33,202 nt of DNA from Fidelibacterota bacterium (GTDB lineage: Bacteria > Fidelibacterota > Marinisomatia > SCGC-AAA003-L08 > TS1B11), in contig JADFMC010000001.1 of NCBI GenBank assembly GCA_022564085.1, forward strand, positions 1 to 33,202. Direction: 5' to 3'. The position numbers and the translations under genes are program-made. A model generated the notes under the pieces. That model was given only the letters and a program-made list of their open reading frames with translations, did not search any database and had not been told where the DNA came from. Positions 32,166 to 33,202 of the stretch are shown piece by piece. Position 1 is the stretch's first letter. Each line of letters opens with the position of its first letter.

Positions 32166-32216
32166 GTAAGGGAAAAAACTACCACCTGATAGCTAATTAG
32201 AGATTCCTTCCCTTAC
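32166..32216. promoter_or_regulatory. Candidate activator site upstream of flgF: GGGAA inverted repeat
   Basis: The arms GTAAGGGAA and TTCCCTTAC are perfect complements separated by 33 bp. They lie about 135-185 bp upstream of the predicted flgF start. The core GGGAA/TTCCC is the same as in the dyads before flgB. A long-loop hairpin acting as a weak terminator for the upstream gene is an alternative, but no T-run follows. Confidence 0.45.
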
Positions 32217-32323
32217 CAGGTACGGAGGCCCTCCAGCCGGCGCTACCAGAATAACCCCTCTAATACCCTTTCTCCTCTGAGAAGATTCCGCTTGCAGCCG
32301 TCAAACCAGTCCTGCCACCGGTT

Positions 32324-32339
32324 TGGCACGGCATTTGAA
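32324..32339 (+). promoter_or_regulatory. Sigma54 (-24/-12) promoter of flgF-flgG
   Basis: TGGCACGGCATTTGAA matches TGGCACG-N4-TTGCW except for A in place of C at -12. The preceding bases give the 13-mer CCGGTTTGGCACG, identical to the flgB promoter. The predicted start is near 32350, 27 nt before the flgF ATG, almost the same leader length as at flgB. This makes flgF-flgG a second operon controlled by the same activator. Confidence 0.85.
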
Positions 32340-32376
32340 CCGATATTGCGCAGTGACATGAAATTGTGGAGTAACT

Positions 32377-33090
32377 ATGGATTTTAATCTCGGCAGGATC
32401 GCCCGTAATATGACCAGGAACCTGTACGGTACTGATATTATCGCCAACAACCTGGCTAATAGCAGCACCACCGGTTTTAAACGGGATGCCGCGTTTACCG
32501 ACGCGTATATGGAGGCCGTCCAACAGGGCGCCTCCAAGAGCTATACCAACTTTTCCCAAGGGGAAATGATACACACGGCAAATTCCCTGGATTTTGCCAT
32601 CACCGGCACCGGCTTTTTTGTGGTCCAGACCGATTTGGGGCTGGCCGTTACCCGTAACGGACATTTCCAAGTCGATGCCCAGGGTATGCTGGAAACAGCT
32701 GCGGGCGAGCTGGTACTGGGCGAGCATGGACCGATGTCAATTATTGCCAGCGGTGATACTCCCGGCCAGGTGCTGGTGACCCGGCAGGGAGAGTTATATG
32801 TGGACGATGTTTTTATTGATAACCTGGCAATCGCCCAGGTAGCCGATCTCCAGGCGCTGGAGAAAATCGGTTCCAACCTATTCAAGGTCGGCAATGATAT
32901 CCTGATGACCCAGCTGGACCGGGAACTGATCGATATCCGCCAGGGGATGCTGGAAGGGTCGAATGTCTTGCCGGTGGTTGAGATGGTAACCATGATCGAC
33001 CTGCAACGTAATTATGAATCAACTCAACGGGTGGTCAGAGCCATGGACCAGATTCTGGGACGGGCCGTTCAGTTGGGTGATTACCGCTAA
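32377..33090 (+). CDS. flgF: Flagellar basal-body rod protein FlgF
   Basis: A 237-residue proximal rod protein. The N-terminal family motif is IIANNLANSSTTGFKRDAAF (about 21-40). The middle has SLDFAITGTGFFVVQT and RNGHFQVDAQGML, typical of FlgF/FlgG. The C-terminus ends with EMVTMIDLQRNYESTQRVVR and a short helix. Length and the following flgG copy fit FlgF better than FlgE. GGAG lies 5 nt before the ATG. It is transcribed from its own sigma54 promoter. Confidence 0.94.
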   Translation: MDFNLGRIARNMTRNLYGTDIIANNLANSSTTGFKRDAAFTDAYMEAVQQGASKSYTNFSQGEMIHTANSLDFAITGTGFFVVQTDLGLAVTRNGHFQVDAQGMLETAAGELVLGEHGPMSIIASGDTPGQVLVTRQGELYVDDVFIDNLAIAQVADLQALEKIGSNLFKVGNDILMTQLDRELIDIRQGMLEGSNVLPVVEMVTMIDLQRNYESTQRVVRAMDQILGRAVQLGDYR

Positions 33091-33099
33091 GGAGGATTT

Positions 33100-33202
33100 A
33101 TGATCAGATCACTGAGAACCGCTGCCCTGGGCATGGGCGCCCAACAGCTGCAACTGGACGTGATAGCCAATAACCTGGCTAACGTCAATACCACCGGCTT
33201 CA
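33100..33202 (+). CDS. flgG: Distal rod protein FlgG, 5' fragment cut by window edge
   Basis: Only the first 34 codons are present. They read MIRSLRTAALGMGAQQLQLD and then VIANNLANVNTTGF, which is the FlgG N-terminal signature. A perfect GGAGG ribosome site (33091-33095) starts right after the flgF stop. The rest of the gene lies beyond the window, so full length and integrity cannot be judged. Confidence 0.93.
   Translation, partial: MIRSLRTAALGMGAQQLQLDVIANNLANVNTTGF

Larger units (their letters stand above)
32153..32376 (+). promoter_or_regulatory. Intergenic regulatory region upstream of flgF
   Basis: These 224 bp hold no gene. They contain a perfect 9-bp inverted repeat (GTAAGGGAA 32166-32174; TTCCCTTAC 32208-32216) with the palindrome CTAATTAG (32193-32200) between its arms, a GGAGGCCCTCC dyad (32224-32234), and a sigma54 promoter (32324-32339). 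A GGAG ribosome site (32368-32371) serves flgF. Confidence 0.8.

Noticed and set aside
32153..32323. Remnant of a HATPase domain after the GAF-HisKA gene
   Set aside because: None of the three forward frames shows N-box or G-box motifs, so a simple recent frameshift is not supported.

Overview
The window is almost entirely one large flagellar gene cluster, with every supported gene on the + strand. By eye the G+C is in the mid-to-upper 50s percent. Genes are packed tightly, many with ATGA or GTGA stop/start overlaps, so most of the region probably behaves as one long transcription unit. The order flgB-flgC-(small orf)-fliE-fliF-fliG-fliH-fliI-fliJ-motE/ylxF-like-fliK-flgD-(TIGR02530-type orf)-flgE-motA-motB-fliL-fliM-fliN/Y-fliO-fliP-fliQ-fliR-flhB-flhA-flhF-flhG-(orf)-sigma28 matches the fla/che layout of Bacillus and spirochaetes. 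The regulation is different: a sigma54 activator sits directly upstream, and two near-consensus -24/-12 promoters precede flgB and flgF. I cannot name the organism. The combination suggests a non-proteobacterial, Gram-negative-type lineage, perhaps of the FCB/candidate-phylum kind; this is inference only.

Layout. Positions 1-3912 hold a regulatory module: an unknown protein, a CheY-like receiver with an acidic/proline-rich tail, an NtrB/FlrB-type histidine kinase with an altered ATP-site motif, and an NtrC/FlrC-type sigma54 activator. Positions 3913-4165 are a 253-bp promoter region with a sigma54 promoter and upstream palindromes. Positions 4166-17431 encode rod, MS ring, C ring, export ATPase, hook-length ruler (FliK, very large, with 240-bp DNA repeats), hook cap and hook. 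Positions 17524-29224 encode stator, FliL, the rest of the C ring, the export gate and FlhF/FlhG. Positions 29226-32152 hold sigma28 and four poorly characterised proteins, including a GAF-HisKA protein that has no ATPase domain. Positions 32153-32376 carry a second sigma54 promoter. Then come flgF and the first codons of flgG, cut by the window edge.

How it fits together. The kinase/activator pair would switch on the sigma54 promoters for rod/hook/export genes, and sigma28 encoded near the end of the operon would serve late genes (filament, chemotaxis) outside the window. No chemotaxis genes, flagellin, recognisable FlgM, or FlbD/SwrD are present. The most interesting points are: (i) both histidine-bearing signalling proteins lack a canonical ATP site; (ii) matching sigma54 promoters with shared GGGAA/TTCCC dyads upstream; (iii) a FlhB whose autocleavage motif is NPAH, not NPTH; (iv) an FlhF/FlhG pair with altered GTPase motifs and no visible DQAxxLR helix; (v) the duplicated FliK ruler; and (vi) several unknown small proteins embedded in the operon.
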